NCBI GenBank assembly: GCA_015689685.1
Contig: WVSL01000011.1
Coordinates: forward strand, 1 to 64,000
Direction: 5' to 3'
Source: Rhodobacterales bacterium HKCCE2091
Lineage (GTDB): Bacteria; Pseudomonadota; Alphaproteobacteria; Rhodobacterales; Rhodobacteraceae
Length of the DNA: 64,000 bases
Position 1 is the stretch's first letter. Every line of letters starts with the position of its first letter. Below the pieces are notes generated by a model, which had not been told where the DNA came from, made no database searches, and saw only the letters and a list, made by a program, of their open reading frames with translations. Made by a program: the position numbers and the translations under genes. Positions 53,077-63,544 of this stretch are shown one piece after another.

Positions 53077-54851
53077 TCCGGCGGCAGCACCCGGAGCCTA
53101 AGCTCCATCAGCTGGTCCGAAGTCGGCTCCGACGGCGCGCCCATCATCAGGTCCTCGGCCCGCTGGTTCATCGGGAACAGCACCACCTCGCGCAGGTTCT
53201 CCTCCTCGGCCAGCAGCATCACCGTCCGGTCGATGCCGAGCGCGCAGCCCCCATGCGGCGGCGCGCCGTACTGGAATGCGGTATAGAGCCCGCCGAACCG
53301 CGCCTTCACCTCGTCCTCGCCGTAGCCCGCCAGTTCGAAGGCTTTCAGCATGACCTCCGGCTTGTGGTTCCGGATCGCGCCCGACACCAGTTCGTAGCCG
53401 TTGCAGGCAAGGTCGTACTGGTAGCCCTTCACGGAAAGCGGATCGCCCTCCAGCGCCTCCATCCCGCCCTGCGGCATAGAGAACGGGTTGTGCTCGAAGT
53501 CGATCTCGCCGGTCTCCGCGTCCTTCTCGTAGAGCGGGAAGTCGACGATCCAGGCGAAGGCGAAGCGGCTCTCGTCGATCAGGCCGAGTTCCCGCCCGAT
53601 CTCCGCCCGTGCCCGCCCGGCGACCGCCTCGAACTCAGACGGCTTCCCGGCGAGGAAGAAGGCAGCGTCGCCCGCCTTGAGGCCGAGCTGTTCCCGGATC
53701 GCCTCGGTCCGCTCCGGCCCGATGTTCTTCGCGAGCGGACCCGCGCCTTCGACCAGCCCCTGGTCGACCTCGCGCCAGAAAATATACCCCATCCCCGGCA
53801 GCCCCTGCGCCTGCGCCCAGGCGTTCATCCGGTCGCAGAACTTGCGGCTGCCGCCCGTCGGCGCCGGGATCGCCCGCACCTGCGTGCCGTCCTGCTCCAG
53901 GAGCTTCGCGAAGATCGCGAAGCCGGACCCCGCGAAGTGCTCCGATACGATCTGCATCTCGATCGGGTTGCGCAGGTCCGGCTTGTCCGTCCCGTATTTC
54001 AACGCGGCCTCGGCATAGGGGATGCGCGGCCAGTCCTGGTCGACGCTGCGGCCGCCGCCGAATTCCTCGAACAGGCCCTTCAGCACCGGCTCCATCGTCG
54101 CGAACACATCTTCCTGCTCGACGAAGCTCATCTCCACGTCGAGCTGGTAGAAGTCGGTCGGCGAGCGGTCGGCGCGCGGATCCTCGTCGCGGAAACAGGG
54201 TGCGATCTGGAAGTAGCGGTCGAAGCCCGACACCATCAGCAACTGCTTGAATTGCTGCGGCGCCTGCGGCAGCGCGTAGAACTTGCCCGGATGCAGGCGC
54301 GACGGCACGAGGAAGTCGCGCGCACCCTCGGGGCTGGAGGCGGTGATGATCGGCGTCTGGTACTCGCGGAACCCGCTGTCCCACATCCGCCGCCGGATCG
54401 AGGCAACCACGTCCGAGCGCAGCGTCATCTTCTCCTGCATCGTCTCGCGGCGGAGGTCGAGGTAACGGTATTTCAGTCGCGTCTCCTCGGGGTATTCCTG
54501 GTCGCCGAACACCTGCAACGGCAGCTCGCCCGCGGGCCCGAGCACCTCCAGGTCGCGCACGAAGACCTCGATCTCGCCGGTGGGGATCTTCGGGTTCACG
54601 AGGCTCTCGTCCCGCGCCTTCACCACGCCGTCGACGCGGATGCACCACTCGGACCGCACCTTCTCCATCTCGGAGAACACCGGGCTGTCGGGGTCGCACA
54701 GGACCTGGGTCACGCCGTAATGGTCGCGCAGGTCGACGAACAGCACTCCGCCGTGGTCGCGCACCCGGTGCACCCATCCGGCAAGGCGCACGGTCTCGCC
54801 GACATTCGCCTTGGTCAGGTCCGCGCAGGTATGGCTGCGATAGCGGTGCAT
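53073..54851 (-). CDS. aspS: Aspartyl-tRNA synthetase
   Basis: Class II synthetase of bacterial type, 592 residues, charging tRNA-Asp (possibly also tRNA-Asn). The N-terminal OB-fold domain has [23 protein letters not shown]. Motif 2 has [24 protein letters not shown], and motif 3 is GIDRTVMLL in [15 protein letters not shown] insertion domain lies between motifs 2 and 3. The ATG at 54851 has GAGG upstream. The endonuclease gene begins inside its stop codon. Confidence 0.97.
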   Translation of the reverse strand: MHRYRSHTCADLTKANVGETVRLAGWVHRVRDHGGVLFVDLRDHYGVTQVLCDPDSPVFSEMEKVRSEWCIRVDGVVKARDESLVNPKIPTGEIEVFVRDLEVLGPAGELPLQVFGDQEYPEETRLKYRYLDLRRETMQEKMTLRSDVVASIRRRMWDSGFREYQTPIITASSPEGARDFLVPSRLHPGKFYALPQAPQQFKQLLMVSGFDRYFQIAPCFRDEDPRADRSPTDFYQLDVEMSFVEQEDVFATMEPVLKGLFEEFGGGRSVDQDWPRIPYAEAALKYGTDKPDLRNPIEMQIVSEHFAGSGFAIFAKLLEQDGTQVRAIPAPTGGSRKFCDRMNAWAQAQGLPGMGYIFWREVDQGLVEGAGPLAKNIGPERTEAIREQLGLKAGDAAFFLAGKPSEFEAVAGRARAEIGRELGLIDESRFAFAWIVDFPLYEKDAETGEIDFEHNPFSMPQGGMEALEGDPLSVKGYQYDLACNGYELVSGAIRNHKPEVMLKAFELAGYGEDEVKARFGGLYTAFQYGAPPHGGCALGIDRTVMLLAEEENLREVVLFPMNQRAEDLMMGAPSEPTSDQLMELRLRVLPPE

Positions 54852-55068
54852 GGGGTCATCCTCTCCGTCCGGGGCCGCGCCGATACACCGCGCGGGCGGT
54901 GGGAAGTCAAGCCCGCCCGACCGACAGGCCGGCCCCTCCGGCCTCGCGGCCCGGCCCTGCATCCCCGGCACGGGCCTCGCATCCGCCGTTCGGGCATCCC
55001 GGTGCCCTTCACCGGACCCGACGACGCTGCCGCCCTCGCACGACGCGGGCCACCCGAACACCCCAGCC

Positions 55069-55107
55069 TTCTTCATCCTTCAAATATTCCCCGCCGGAGG
55101 CTCCGAC
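55069..55107 (-). repeat. Interspersed intergenic repeat, copy D
   Basis: On the minus strand it reads GAGCCTCCGGCGGGGAATAT then TTGAAGGATGAAGAA. Located in the 295-base gap between aspS and the FG-GAP protein gene; no gene is supported in that gap. Confidence 0.65.
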
Positions 55108-55146
55108 ACCGGCAACGCGCCCCGCTGCAAGACCGTCGGGCGCGCC

Positions 55147-55979
55147 CTAGCGGCAGGCGAGCGCCGCCGTGACGGCCGCCGCCGAGAACGGGGCCACCGC
55201 CTCCGCCGAGATCCCGGCCGGTGTCAGCCGGGCAACCACCACTCGGGACCACTCTGCGTCGGCCAGCACCATCTCCGGCCCGGTGCCGCAATCGCGGACG
55301 CCACCGGTGATGAAGGTTTCGCCGATCCGGTGATTGGTCAGGCCCGCCGCCGCCGCGATCTCGCGCAGGGCGCCGCGCTCGTAGGTCCAGATGCGCAGGG
55401 TCCGGGCCAGGTGCGGGCGGTCGACATAGGCGATGTCCATCAGCCCGTCGCCATTGAAATCCGCGATCCCGACCGGGGCGAGCCAGCGGCGTGACTGGCC
55501 GATATGCGGCGTCGCCGCGACCAGCCGCAGGCTCTCGCCGTCTTGCGCCGGACCATAGACGGCGAGCCGTGCGCCGAGATCCCGATCGCTCTCCACGACG
55601 ACGATTTCCGGAATCCCGTCCCCGTCGAGATCGGCGAGCCGGGGCGCGATATCCTCGAACACGCGGGTGTCCGGCAGGGTCACCGACAGCGTGCCGCAGG
55701 GCGTCCCGGCAGCTTCGGAATAGGCGTGAAGCTCTGCCGCCTCGATCTCGTCGCCCAGAACGCCGTGCGCATACCGCGTGGTCGGCCCCTGGAACCACGC
55801 CAGCGAGATCCCGTGGCCCGGCCAGCGATTGGATACCGAACCCGCGATCGCCTCGGTCTCGTGGGGCGCGCGCTCGCAGGCGAGCGCCATGCCCGCCGGC
55901 CACAGGCAGACCGTCAGGCACGCGCCGCGGGCGAGACGCCGCCACGGGCGGGCGGCCCGACGCGGCGCCCCCGGAAGCA

Positions 55980-55980
<1 letters not shown>
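55147..55980 (-). CDS. Exported FG-GAP/VCBS repeat protein
   Basis: Protein of 277 residues with an Arg-rich N terminus and a signal peptide (LARGACLTVCLWPAGMALA, cut before CERAP). Two calcium-type loops typical of FG-GAP/VCBS beta-propeller repeats are present: LADLDGDGIPEIVVVES and IADFNGDGLMDIAYVDR. Probably periplasmic; function unknown. The ATG at 55980 shares a base with the ferredoxin stop (TGATG), so both are translated together. This coupling with an iron-sulfur protein is unexplained. Confidence 0.82.
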
Positions 55981-56336
<356 letters not shown>

Positions 56337-56425
56337 CTAACGGCGGCTCCCCCCGCTTTCCAGCCCCAAAGCGGTGCACGGCGCTCTGTCCCTATGGCCG
56401 GCAGCGCACCGCCCGATACGAAGGC

Positions 56426-56453
56426 GGCCCCCGGGGCGGGTGCCGCGGGGGCC
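56426..56453 (-). terminator. Hairpin after degP
   Basis: Eight-pair stem GGCCCCCG/CGGGGGCC with a twelve-base loop, 40 bases after the degP stop. No T-run follows, so this is only a probable terminator. Confidence 0.45.
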
Positions 56454-56492
56454 GTCATCATGTGTCCGCGGGCCGACGGGCCGGACCCTGCC

Positions 56493-58022
56493 TCACTCGT
56501 CGGCGGGGGCGTCCTCGTCGATCGACAGCGCGACGAAGCGCGGCGTGCCGTCGCGGCGGATCAGCAGGAGCAGGCTCTTCTGCCCCGCCGCCTGGGCGTC
56601 GGAGACGCGGGTGCGCAGCCCCTCGATGGTCGAGACCGGCTGCTGGCCGACCTCGGTGATGATGTCGCCCGCGATCAGGCCCTTTGCCGCGGCGTCGCTG
56701 TCGGGATCGACCGCCTCGATCACCAGCCCGCCGGTCACGCCCTGCGCGTTCAGTTGCTGGCGCAGTTCGTCGGTGAGCGGCACCAGCTCCATGCCGAGCA
56801 TCTCGGTCGCGCTCGGCGCGACGTCCGGCGTGCCCGGCACGTCCGGTCCGGCAACGCCCTCGGCGGTCTCGCGGCGGCCGAGCGTCACCAGCAGCGTCTG
56901 GGTCTCGCCGTCGCGGATCACGGTCATGCGCACGGTGTCGCCGACGCCGGAATTGCCGACCACGCGGACAAGCTCCCGCGTGTCCTGCACGTCGCGCCCG
57001 TCGAAGGACAGGATCACGTCGCCGACCTCGATCCCGGCGTCGAGTGCCGGGCCCTCGGGCACGTCCGTCACCAGCGCGCCGCGGGCTTCCTCGAGCGACA
57101 TGCTTTCGGCGATCTCGGGGGTCACGTCCTGGATCCGGACGCCGAGCCAGCCGCGCCGGGTTTCCCCGAATTCGCGCAACTGGTCCACCACCGCGGTCAC
57201 CACGTTGGAGGACATGGAGAAGCCGATGCCAATGGAGCCGCCGTTGGGGCTGAGGATCGCGGTGTTCACGCCCACGACCTCGCCCGACAGGTTGAACAGC
57301 GGGCCGCCGGAGTTGCCGCGGTTGATCGCGGCGTCGGTCTGGATGAAGTCGTCGTAGGTGCCCGACAGCGCCCGTTCCCGCGCCGAGACCACGCCGACGG
57401 AGACGGAGAAGCCCTGGCCGAGCGGGTTGCCCATCGCCATCACCCAGTCACCGACGCGCACGGCGTCGGAATTGCCGAACGGCACGAAGGGCAGCGCGGC
57501 GTCGGACTCGACCTTCAGCACCGCGATGTCGGTGTTCGGGTCGGTGCCGACCAGTTCCGCGTCGAGCGTGCGGCCGGACCGGAACTCGACGGTGATCTCG
57601 TCCGCGCCCTCGATGACGTGGTTGTTGGTGACGATGAACCCGTCCTCGGAAATCACGAAGCCCGAGCCGAGCGCGGAACTGCGCCGCGCCTGCCGGTCGG
57701 GATCCTGGCGGTCGAGGAAGTCGTTGAAGAAGTCTTCGAGCGGCGATCCCTCGGGCACCACCGGCGGCTGGCCCGCGCGGCCCGCGACGATCGAACTGGT
57801 GGTGATGTTGACGACGGAATCGCCGACCTGGTCCACGAGATCGGCGAAGGTCGTGGGCGGCAGGGTCTGCCCCCGCACTGGCCCGGAGGCCAGGACCATC
57901 GACACGAGCGCGAGGATCGCGGCGAGCGCCAGAAGCGATGCGCGCAGGGCGGGGCCCCGCGTTTCGGTGCGGGCGATGGCGACCGCCCGGGCCTCGCGTC
58001 TGGCTGGCATATCGGTGTTCAA
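56493..58022 (-). CDS. degP: Do-family periplasmic serine protease (DegP/HtrA)
   Basis: Protein-quality-control protease and chaperone, 509 residues. An N-terminal membrane or signal segment (LLALAAILALVSMVLASG) is followed by the protease domain with triad His in TNNHVIEG, Asp in PNTDIAVLK and Ser in GNSGGPLF, then two PDZ domains (RRGWLGVRIQDV... and a second with GGLVIEAVDPDSDAAAKGL). The ribosome site GAGGAGG stands seven bases before a TTG at 58022 and 19 before the ATG at 58010, so the TTG is the more likely start. It is last in the hflK-hflC-DUF2065-degP unit, though 186 bases separate it from DUF2065. Confidence 0.94.
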   Translation of the reverse strand: MNTDMPARREARAVAIARTETRGPALRASLLALAAILALVSMVLASGPVRGQTLPPTTFADLVDQVGDSVVNITTSSIVAGRAGQPPVVPEGSPLEDFFNDFLDRQDPDRQARRSSALGSGFVISEDGFIVTNNHVIEGADEITVEFRSGRTLDAELVGTDPNTDIAVLKVESDAALPFVPFGNSDAVRVGDWVMAMGNPLGQGFSVSVGVVSARERALSGTYDDFIQTDAAINRGNSGGPLFNLSGEVVGVNTAILSPNGGSIGIGFSMSSNVVTAVVDQLREFGETRRGWLGVRIQDVTPEIAESMSLEEARGALVTDVPEGPALDAGIEVGDVILSFDGRDVQDTRELVRVVGNSGVGDTVRMTVIRDGETQTLLVTLGRRETAEGVAGPDVPGTPDVAPSATEMLGMELVPLTDELRQQLNAQGVTGGLVIEAVDPDSDAAAKGLIAGDIITEVGQQPVSTIEGLRTRVSDAQAAGQKSLLLLIRRDGTPRFVALSIDEDAPADE

Positions 58023-58208
58023 GATCGAACCTCCTCCAAGAAGTCGCTGTTGCCGTATCGGCCGGCACGCGCCGGGTTCCGCTGCCGCAGCGCCACCCGG
58101 CAAGTATATCCGTCCAGATCGCCGCGGGATCAACCGGCGCGGGCGGAACGCCCGTCAAAAGGCCGTGACGCGCCGGTGAAGCTTACGCGCGTGTTGGTTA
58201 ATCAATCC

Positions 58209-58406
58209 CTAGCCGATGCTGAGTGCCCACGAGACAAGCACCGCGCCGATGGCGATGGCGGCCAGCCCGGCGAGCCGCCGCGCCTTCAGCGGCATCTGTT
58301 CGAGCAGGCGCGCGATCTCGTCCAGCCGGGATGGCGCGAGGGCGAAGATCAGTCCCTCGATCACCAGCACCATCCCGAGCCCGAGCAGGATCGCCGAAAG
58401 CGTCAT
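58209..58406 (-). CDS. DUF2065 family small membrane protein
   Basis: Protein of 65 residues with two membrane helices (about 3-22 and 43-62) joined by SRLDEIARLLEQMPLKARR. DUF2065 is regularly found after hflC. Function unknown, perhaps a partner of the HflKC complex. The start overlaps the hflC stop (ATGA). Confidence 0.88.
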   Translation of the reverse strand: MTLSAILLGLGMVLVIEGLIFALAPSRLDEIARLLEQMPLKARRLAGLAAIAIGAVLVSWALSIG

Positions 58407-59326
58407 TCCGCCGGTGGCGTCTCCGGGGCCGGTGCCGGTGCCGCGGCGCCGCCCGTGCCCGTGGACCCGCCGAGATACTCGAAGAACTCGCTGTCGGGCG
58501 AGATCACCATTGTCGAGTTCTGCTGCCGGAGCGCCCGGTCATAGGCGGTCATCGAGCGGTAGAACTCGAAGAACTCCGGGTCCTGCCCGAAGGCCTCGGC
58601 GAAGATGCGGTTCCGCTCCGCATCGGCCTCGCCTCGGATGATCTCGGCTTCCCGCTGCGCATCCGACACGAGCTCCACCACGGTCCGATCGGCCTGGGCA
58701 CGGACGCGCTGCGCGGCTTCCTCGCCCCGGGCGCGTTCGTCGGTCGCCTCGCGTTCCCGCTCCGCCCGCATCCGGTCGAAGGTGGCGTTGAGGTTCTGGC
58801 CCGGCAGGTTGGTCTGCTTCAGCCTGACGTCCAGCACCTCCACGCCGATGTCATCGGCCAGCGCCCGGCTGTTGGCGGTGATCCGCGCCATCAGCACGGC
58901 CCGGTCCTCGGACAGGATGGTGTTGGAGGTGACGCCGTCGGCACCCAGGACCGCGCGGATCTGCGGGTTCAGGATGTCTTCGAGCAGGCGCTCGGCGTTG
59001 CGCAGGCCACCGGCGCCGACGGCCTGGCGGAACTGGACCACGTCGGTGATCCGGTATCGCGCGAAGGCGTCGACCACGAGCCGGCGGTCGTCCGACGGCG
59101 TGACCTCGATCGGGGCGGTGTCGAGCGACAGGATCCGGTCGTCGTAGTAGACCACCTGCTGGATCAGCGGCACCTTGAAGTGCAGGCCCGGCTCCTCGAT
59201 CACCTGGCGGATCTGGCCGAACTGGAGCACCAACGCGCGCTCGCGCTCGTCCACGATGAAGATGGAGCTGAGCAGCCCGACGATCAGCACCGCGATGACG
59301 GGCAGGATATAGGTGAGACGGCGCAT
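58403..59326 (-). CDS. hflC: HflC, protease modulator
   Basis: SPFH/band 7 membrane protein, 307 residues, forming with HflK the periplasmic cage around FtsH and limiting its protease activity. One N-terminal membrane helix, then the prohibitin-like domain (VDERERALVLQFGQI, VDAFARYRITDVVQF) and a coiled-coil region rich in Arg/Glu (about 190-250). A Pro/Ala/Gly-rich C-terminal tail follows. The ATG shares a base with the hflK stop. Confidence 0.94.
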   Translation of the reverse strand: MRRLTYILPVIAVLIVGLLSSIFIVDERERALVLQFGQIRQVIEEPGLHFKVPLIQQVVYYDDRILSLDTAPIEVTPSDDRRLVVDAFARYRITDVVQFRQAVGAGGLRNAERLLEDILNPQIRAVLGADGVTSNTILSEDRAVLMARITANSRALADDIGVEVLDVRLKQTNLPGQNLNATFDRMRAEREREATDERARGEEAAQRVRAQADRTVVELVSDAQREAEIIRGEADAERNRIFAEAFGQDPEFFEFYRSMTAYDRALRQQNSTMVISPDSEFFEYLGGSTGTGGAAAPAPAPETPPAE

Positions 59327-60501
59327 CAGTTGCTGCTCCCTGCGGTCGTGTTGCGGGGGGTGCGAAGCTCGTTCAGCGGAAGGTAGGGCACCACGCCCTG
59401 GCCACCGCCACCGCCGCCCGCGCTGTCGAGGATCACGAGGTCGACGTCGCCGAGCACGCGTTCCAGCGTCTCGAGGTAGAGACGGCGGCGCGTGACCTCG
59501 GGGGCCTGCTCGTACTCGCCGAGGACCGACAGGAAGCGGCTGGCTTCACCCTCGGCCTCGTTCACTACGCGGGCACGGTAGGCTTCGGCTTCTTCGAGGA
59601 TCTGCGCGGCCTCGCCTCGGGCGCCGGCAAGCACCCGGTTGGCGTAGGCGTCGGCTTGCCGTTCCAGCCGGTCGCGTTCCTGTTCGGCGGCCTGGACATC
59701 GCGGAAGGCGTCGATCACCTCGGACGGCGGGTCGGCGCGGTCGAGGTTCAGACGCACGATGTTGATGCCGGATTCGTAGCTGTCCATCGTGTCCTGGATG
59801 AGCTGCCGCACGGTATCGGCGATCAGCTGGCGGTCGCGGTTCAGGATCGGTGCGAGCTGGCTCTGCGCGATCACCTCCCGCATGGCGGCCTCGGACACCG
59901 CCCGCACGGTGGCCTCGGGGTCGCGGAGGTTGAACAGGTACTGCGCGGGGTCGGAGATGTTCCAGACCACCTCGAAGTCGATGTCGACGATGTTCTCGTC
60001 GGTGGTCAGCATCAGACCCTCGTCCGAGGCGCCGGACCGCGCGGTGCCGATCGACTCGGTCCGGTTCTCGGTCACCGAGATGACCTCGGCGCTGACGAAG
60101 GGCCACCAGGCCATGTGCGGGCCGTCGTCGGTGGTGCGGTAGTAGCTGCCGAGGAACAGCTCTACGCCCTGCTCTTCCGGCCGGACGGTGTAGAACGAGG
60201 CGAAGACCCAGGCAGCGACAAGGCCGAGCAGGACGAGCGCGATGGTGCCGCCGGTCAGCTTCGGGCCCGCGGGCGATCCGCCGCCGTCGCCGCCGTTCGG
60301 CGGGCGCCGGTTACCGCGGCCGCCCATCAGGACGCGGAGCTGTTCCTGCCCCTTGCGCACGATCTCGTCAATCTCGGGAATACCCTGGTTGCCGTCGTTG
60401 CCGGGGGGCCTGCGGCCACCCCCGGAATTGCCGCGGTTTCCGCCCGAACCCGATCCGCCCGAGCCGCCGCCGCCCCAGGGGCCGCCGTTGTTGCCAGCCA
60501 T
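59326..60501 (-). CDS. hflK: HflK, protease modulator
   Basis: SPFH/band 7 partner of HflC, 391 residues. The N-terminal 80 residues are Gly/Arg/Asn-rich (MAGNNGGPWGGGGSGG) and cytosolic. One membrane helix (about 85-105) follows, then the band 7 domain (YTVRPEEQGVELFLGSYYRT, DENIVDIDFEVVWNI) and a coiled coil with AAEQERDRLERQADAYANRVLAGARGEAA in outline. It heads the hflKC-DUF2065-degP unit. A perfect CCCATATGGG palindrome lies at 60539-60548 in its upstream region. Confidence 0.94.
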   Translation of the reverse strand: MAGNNGGPWGGGGSGGSGSGGNRGNSGGGRRPPGNDGNQGIPEIDEIVRKGQEQLRVLMGGRGNRRPPNGGDGGGSPAGPKLTGGTIALVLLGLVAAWVFASFYTVRPEEQGVELFLGSYYRTTDDGPHMAWWPFVSAEVISVTENRTESIGTARSGASDEGLMLTTDENIVDIDFEVVWNISDPAQYLFNLRDPEATVRAVSEAAMREVIAQSQLAPILNRDRQLIADTVRQLIQDTMDSYESGINIVRLNLDRADPPSEVIDAFRDVQAAEQERDRLERQADAYANRVLAGARGEAAQILEEAEAYRARVVNEAEGEASRFLSVLGEYEQAPEVTRRRLYLETLERVLGDVDLVILDSAGGGGGGQGVVPYLPLNELRTPRNTTAGSSN

Positions 60502-60590
60502 CGCCTGACCTTCCTCTCTCGCCTTCCGCCCGTTCCCTGCCCATATGGGGGTTCCGGGCACGATTGCCACGCCGAAATTCCGCGAACCGA

Positions 60591-62027
60591 TCAGGCGGTG
60601 CGGACGGGCGTTCTCATGGTGACCAATTCTTCCGCCATCGTGGGGTGGACCGCAACCGTGCGGTCGAAATCTTCCTTGGTCGCACCCATTTTTACGGCGA
60701 TTCCCGCCAGCTGGATCAGTTCCCCGGCCTCCGGTGCGACGATATGACAGCCGAGCACCTTGCGGCTCTCCTTCGACACGACGAGCTTCATCAGCACCCG
60801 GTCGGAGCGGCCGGCGAAAGCCTCGCGCATGGGCCGGAACGACGCGGTGTAGACCTCGATCGGCTCCTGCTCGCGCGCGTCCTCCTCGGTCAGGCCCACG
60901 GTGCCGAGTTCCGGCTGCGTGAACACCGCCGACGGGATCAGATCGTGATCGACCGGCGTCGGCCTGCCGCCGAACACGGTCTCGGCGAAGGCCATGCCCT
61001 CGCGGATCGCGACCGGCGTCAGCTGCACTCGCCCGGTGACGTCGCCGATGGCGTAGACCGAGGGCACCCCGGTCTGGCTGTATTCATCGACCTCGATCTC
61101 GCCGCGGCGGCCGAGCGCGACGCCCAGGTCCTCCAGCCCGAGCCCCGCGGTGTTCGGCGCGCGGCCGGTGGCGAAGAGGACCGCATCGAAGGTCTGTTCG
61201 CGCCCGTTCGTGGCCTTGACCCAGACCGGCCCGTCATGGGGGCCGTCCGCGGTGTCCGCGGCCTCGGTCGGGCCCATGTCCGGCCCGCCCGAGATCGCGT
61301 GGCCGCCCCGTTCGCCCGGCGGGCACATCTCGACGATGTTGGTGCCGCAATGCAGGTCGATCCCCTGCCCGCGCATCATGTCCGCGACCAGCCCGCGCGC
61401 CTCGCCGTCGAAGCCGCGCAGGATCTGCGCGCCGCGGTAGTACTGCGTGACCTGCACCCCGAGCCCGTTGAGGATGCAGGCGAATTCGCAGGCGATGTAG
61501 CCGCCGCCGACGATCAGGATCGACTTCGGCAGCGTCTCCAGGAGGAAGATGTCGTCCGACACCATCCCCAGGTGCGCGTTCGGCACGTCGGGCCGCACCG
61601 GGCGGCCGCCGGTCGCGACGAGGATGTGCTTCGCCGTCTTCGTGGTGCCGTCGGCGAGTTCAACGGTATGCGCGTCGGCAAGCTTCGCGCGCTGGTCGAA
61701 GATCTCAACGCCCGAGCCGTCGAGCAGCCCGCGGTAGACCCCTTCGAGCCGGTCGAGTTCGGTCCGGAGCTTGCCCGAGAACGCCGACCAGTCGAACGCG
61801 GTCTCGCCCAGTTCCCAGCCGTAGGCGCGGGCGTCGACGAAGCCCTCGCGGAAGCCGGAGGCATAGACCATCAGCTTCTTCGGAACGCAGCCCCGGATGA
61901 CGCAGGTACCGCCCATGCGGCTTTCCTCGGCCAGCGCGACCTTCGCGCCCATTCCCGCGGACACCCGCGCCGCGCGAACGCCGCCCGATCCGCCGCCGAT
62001 CACGAATAGGTTGTAGTCGAAGCTCAT
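60591..62027 (-). CDS. gor: Glutathione-disulfide reductase
   Basis: FAD-dependent pyridine nucleotide-disulfide oxidoreductase keeping glutathione reduced, 478 residues. FAD motif IGGGSGGVRAAR at the N terminus, redox Cys pair in GGTCVIRGCVPKK, second Rossmann motif VGGGYIACEFA, and the C-terminal dimer-interface His-Glu in AVHPTMAEELVTMR. A loop of about 25 extra residues (PTEAADTADGPHDGPVW) lies in the NAD domain. The ATG at 62027 has GTGAGG upstream. It follows rpiA after four bases. Confidence 0.94.
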   Translation of the reverse strand: MSFDYNLFVIGGGSGGVRAARVSAGMGAKVALAEESRMGGTCVIRGCVPKKLMVYASGFREGFVDARAYGWELGETAFDWSAFSGKLRTELDRLEGVYRGLLDGSGVEIFDQRAKLADAHTVELADGTTKTAKHILVATGGRPVRPDVPNAHLGMVSDDIFLLETLPKSILIVGGGYIACEFACILNGLGVQVTQYYRGAQILRGFDGEARGLVADMMRGQGIDLHCGTNIVEMCPPGERGGHAISGGPDMGPTEAADTADGPHDGPVWVKATNGREQTFDAVLFATGRAPNTAGLGLEDLGVALGRRGEIEVDEYSQTGVPSVYAIGDVTGRVQLTPVAIREGMAFAETVFGGRPTPVDHDLIPSAVFTQPELGTVGLTEEDAREQEPIEVYTASFRPMREAFAGRSDRVLMKLVVSKESRKVLGCHIVAPEAGELIQLAGIAVKMGATKEDFDRTVAVHPTMAEELVTMRTPVRTA

Positions 62028-62031
62028 CGCC

Positions 62032-62823
62032 TCACCTGTCGGATATGTCCGTGAAGAGGTTGTCGGGCTCGGCGATGCCGACCCGCTCGTGGCTGATCCG
62101 TCCGGTCGCCAGGTTCTCGACCGATACGGTCCCGTCCTCGTGGCCGAGGATCAGGAGGTCGCACATGTCGAGGAACAGGCCGTTGTCGACCACGCCGGGA
62201 ATCTGGTTCAGCGCCAGCGCCAGTTGCAGGGGCGCGCCGATGCGGCTGAGATGAAGGTCGAGGATCAGGTTGCCCTGGTCGGTGCGGAACGGCACGTCGT
62301 CGGCCATCCGCAGCACCACTTCGCGGCCGTCCACGTCGAGACCGGACAGCATTTCCTCCAGCAGGCCCTTCGAGGTCTGCCAGCCGAAGGCCAGCACCTC
62401 CACCGGGAGCGGGAAGGCCCCGAGCCGGCCGACGGATTTCGAGCGGTCCGCGATCACCACCATCTGGTCGGACGCGGTCGCCACGATCTTCTCCATCAGG
62501 AGTGCGCCGCCGCCGCCCTTGATGAGGTTCAGCTGCGGATCGACCTCGTCGGCCCCGTCGATGGTCAGGTCGAGCCAGCGCAGGTCGTCAAGGTCCGAGA
62601 CGGTGATACCGACCTCGGATGCCAGCTTCGCGGTCTGGGTGGAGGTCGCGACGGCGGAAATCTTAAGCCCCTCGTCGCGGACGAGACCGCCGAGTAGCCG
62701 GACCATGTGCGCGGCCGTCGACCCGGTGCCGAGACCGACCTTCATGCCGTCCTCGACGAGTTCCACCGCCTTGCGTGCGGCGGCGAACTTGGCGCGATCC
62801 TCGGGCGAAAGCGGCTCTGTCAT
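62032..62823 (-). CDS. rpiA: Ribose-5-phosphate isomerase A
   Basis: Isomerase of the non-oxidative pentose phosphate pathway, 263 residues. Motifs are GLGTGSTAAHMVRLL, LTIDGADEVDPQLNLIKGGGGALLMEKIVA and IPGVVDNGLFLDMCD, as in the RpiA family, but the protein is about 40 residues longer than E. coli RpiA at the C terminus (ENLATGRISHERVGIAEPDNLF). Co-transcribed with gor, a logical pairing because the pathway supplies NADPH for glutathione reduction. Confidence 0.95.
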   Translation of the reverse strand: MTEPLSPEDRAKFAAARKAVELVEDGMKVGLGTGSTAAHMVRLLGGLVRDEGLKISAVATSTQTAKLASEVGITVSDLDDLRWLDLTIDGADEVDPQLNLIKGGGGALLMEKIVATASDQMVVIADRSKSVGRLGAFPLPVEVLAFGWQTSKGLLEEMLSGLDVDGREVVLRMADDVPFRTDQGNLILDLHLSRIGAPLQLALALNQIPGVVDNGLFLDMCDLLILGHEDGTVSVENLATGRISHERVGIAEPDNLFTDISDR

Positions 62824-62908
62824 GCACCCCTCGATATGTCGTCGGTCCCCAATGGCGGGCATCCTTAGCCGACCGGGCGCGCTTGGGACAGAGGAAAAGC
62901 CGTGTTTG

Positions 62909-63544
62909 TCAGCCTGCCCGCCAGCCGAGCGCGGCGAGGGCCGCGTCGATCCCGGATCGCGGCAGGATCACCAGCATTCCGGGCCCGTCGAAGTCGAGAC
63001 GGACCGGCCCGGTGGCCTCGTTCGACGTTCCGATCTTCACACCCGGCGCGAAATCAAGGCCGTTTATGGGCCATCTCAGCCCCTCGGACCGGCCGGATAC
63101 GGGCCGGATCGGAAACAATGACACCCGTGTTCCGGCGGCAAGATCGAGGCTGACAGCCCCGGGCGCATGGAAAACCACGTACTCGCGGCCGAGGACCAGC
63201 ACCCGCGGGGCACCGTCCGCGGCGAGCGCATGGTAGACCGCGAGCTCGTGGTCGATGCGCCGCCCGGTGAAGCCGACGGCGATCGCGCCGGGCGCCGCGA
63301 CGCTGCGCAGAGCCTTCTCGAAATCGGTGCTGTCCTGCTCCGCGATCCTGTGGACAAGCTGTGAAGGGATTTGCGCAAGGTCTTCCGGGGTAACGGAATC
63401 GAGGTCGCCGATGACGGCGTCCGGCCTGTGGCCAAGTGCCAGTGCCGCGCCCGCCCCGCCATCCACCGCCACCAGCGTCGGGGCGCGGGCCAGGGCGGTG
63501 TCCAGATCGGCGGGTTCCAGCTCACCGCCGCCCAAAAGTGTCAC
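62909..63544 (-). CDS. thiN: Thiamine pyrophosphokinase, start disturbed
   Basis: Transfers pyrophosphate from ATP to thiamine. Conserved parts are VTLLGGGEL, VAVDGGAGAALALGHRPDAVIGDLDSV, QDSTDFEKAL and the substrate-side GFTGRRIDHELA, with the C-terminal all-beta domain following. The only strong ribosome site (AAGGTGG) serves the ATG at 63585, which is one base out of frame and opens only a 14-codon leader ending at the GTG at 63544. That in-frame GTG is used here as start. An alternative GTG at 63613 has no ribosome site. Adding one base after the ATG would give MGSNPAAIVHAATFVTLLGG, a natural N terminus. A stem ATTCCCG/CGGGAAT at 63625-63648 lies upstream. Confidence 0.75.
   Translation of the reverse strand: MTLLGGGELEPADLDTALARAPTLVAVDGGAGAALALGHRPDAVIGDLDSVTPEDLAQIPSQLVHRIAEQDSTDFEKALRSVAAPGAIAVGFTGRRIDHELAVYHALAADGAPRVLVLGREYVVFHAPGAVSLDLAAGTRVSLFPIRPVSGRSEGLRWPINGLDFAPGVKIGTSNEATGPVRLDFDGPGMLVILPRSGIDAALAALGWRAG

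Noticed and set aside
54852-55146. Possible small gene in the gap between aspS and the FG-GAP gene
   Set aside because: Short open frames there lack ribosome sites and look like random GC-rich sequence; only the interspersed repeat is supported.
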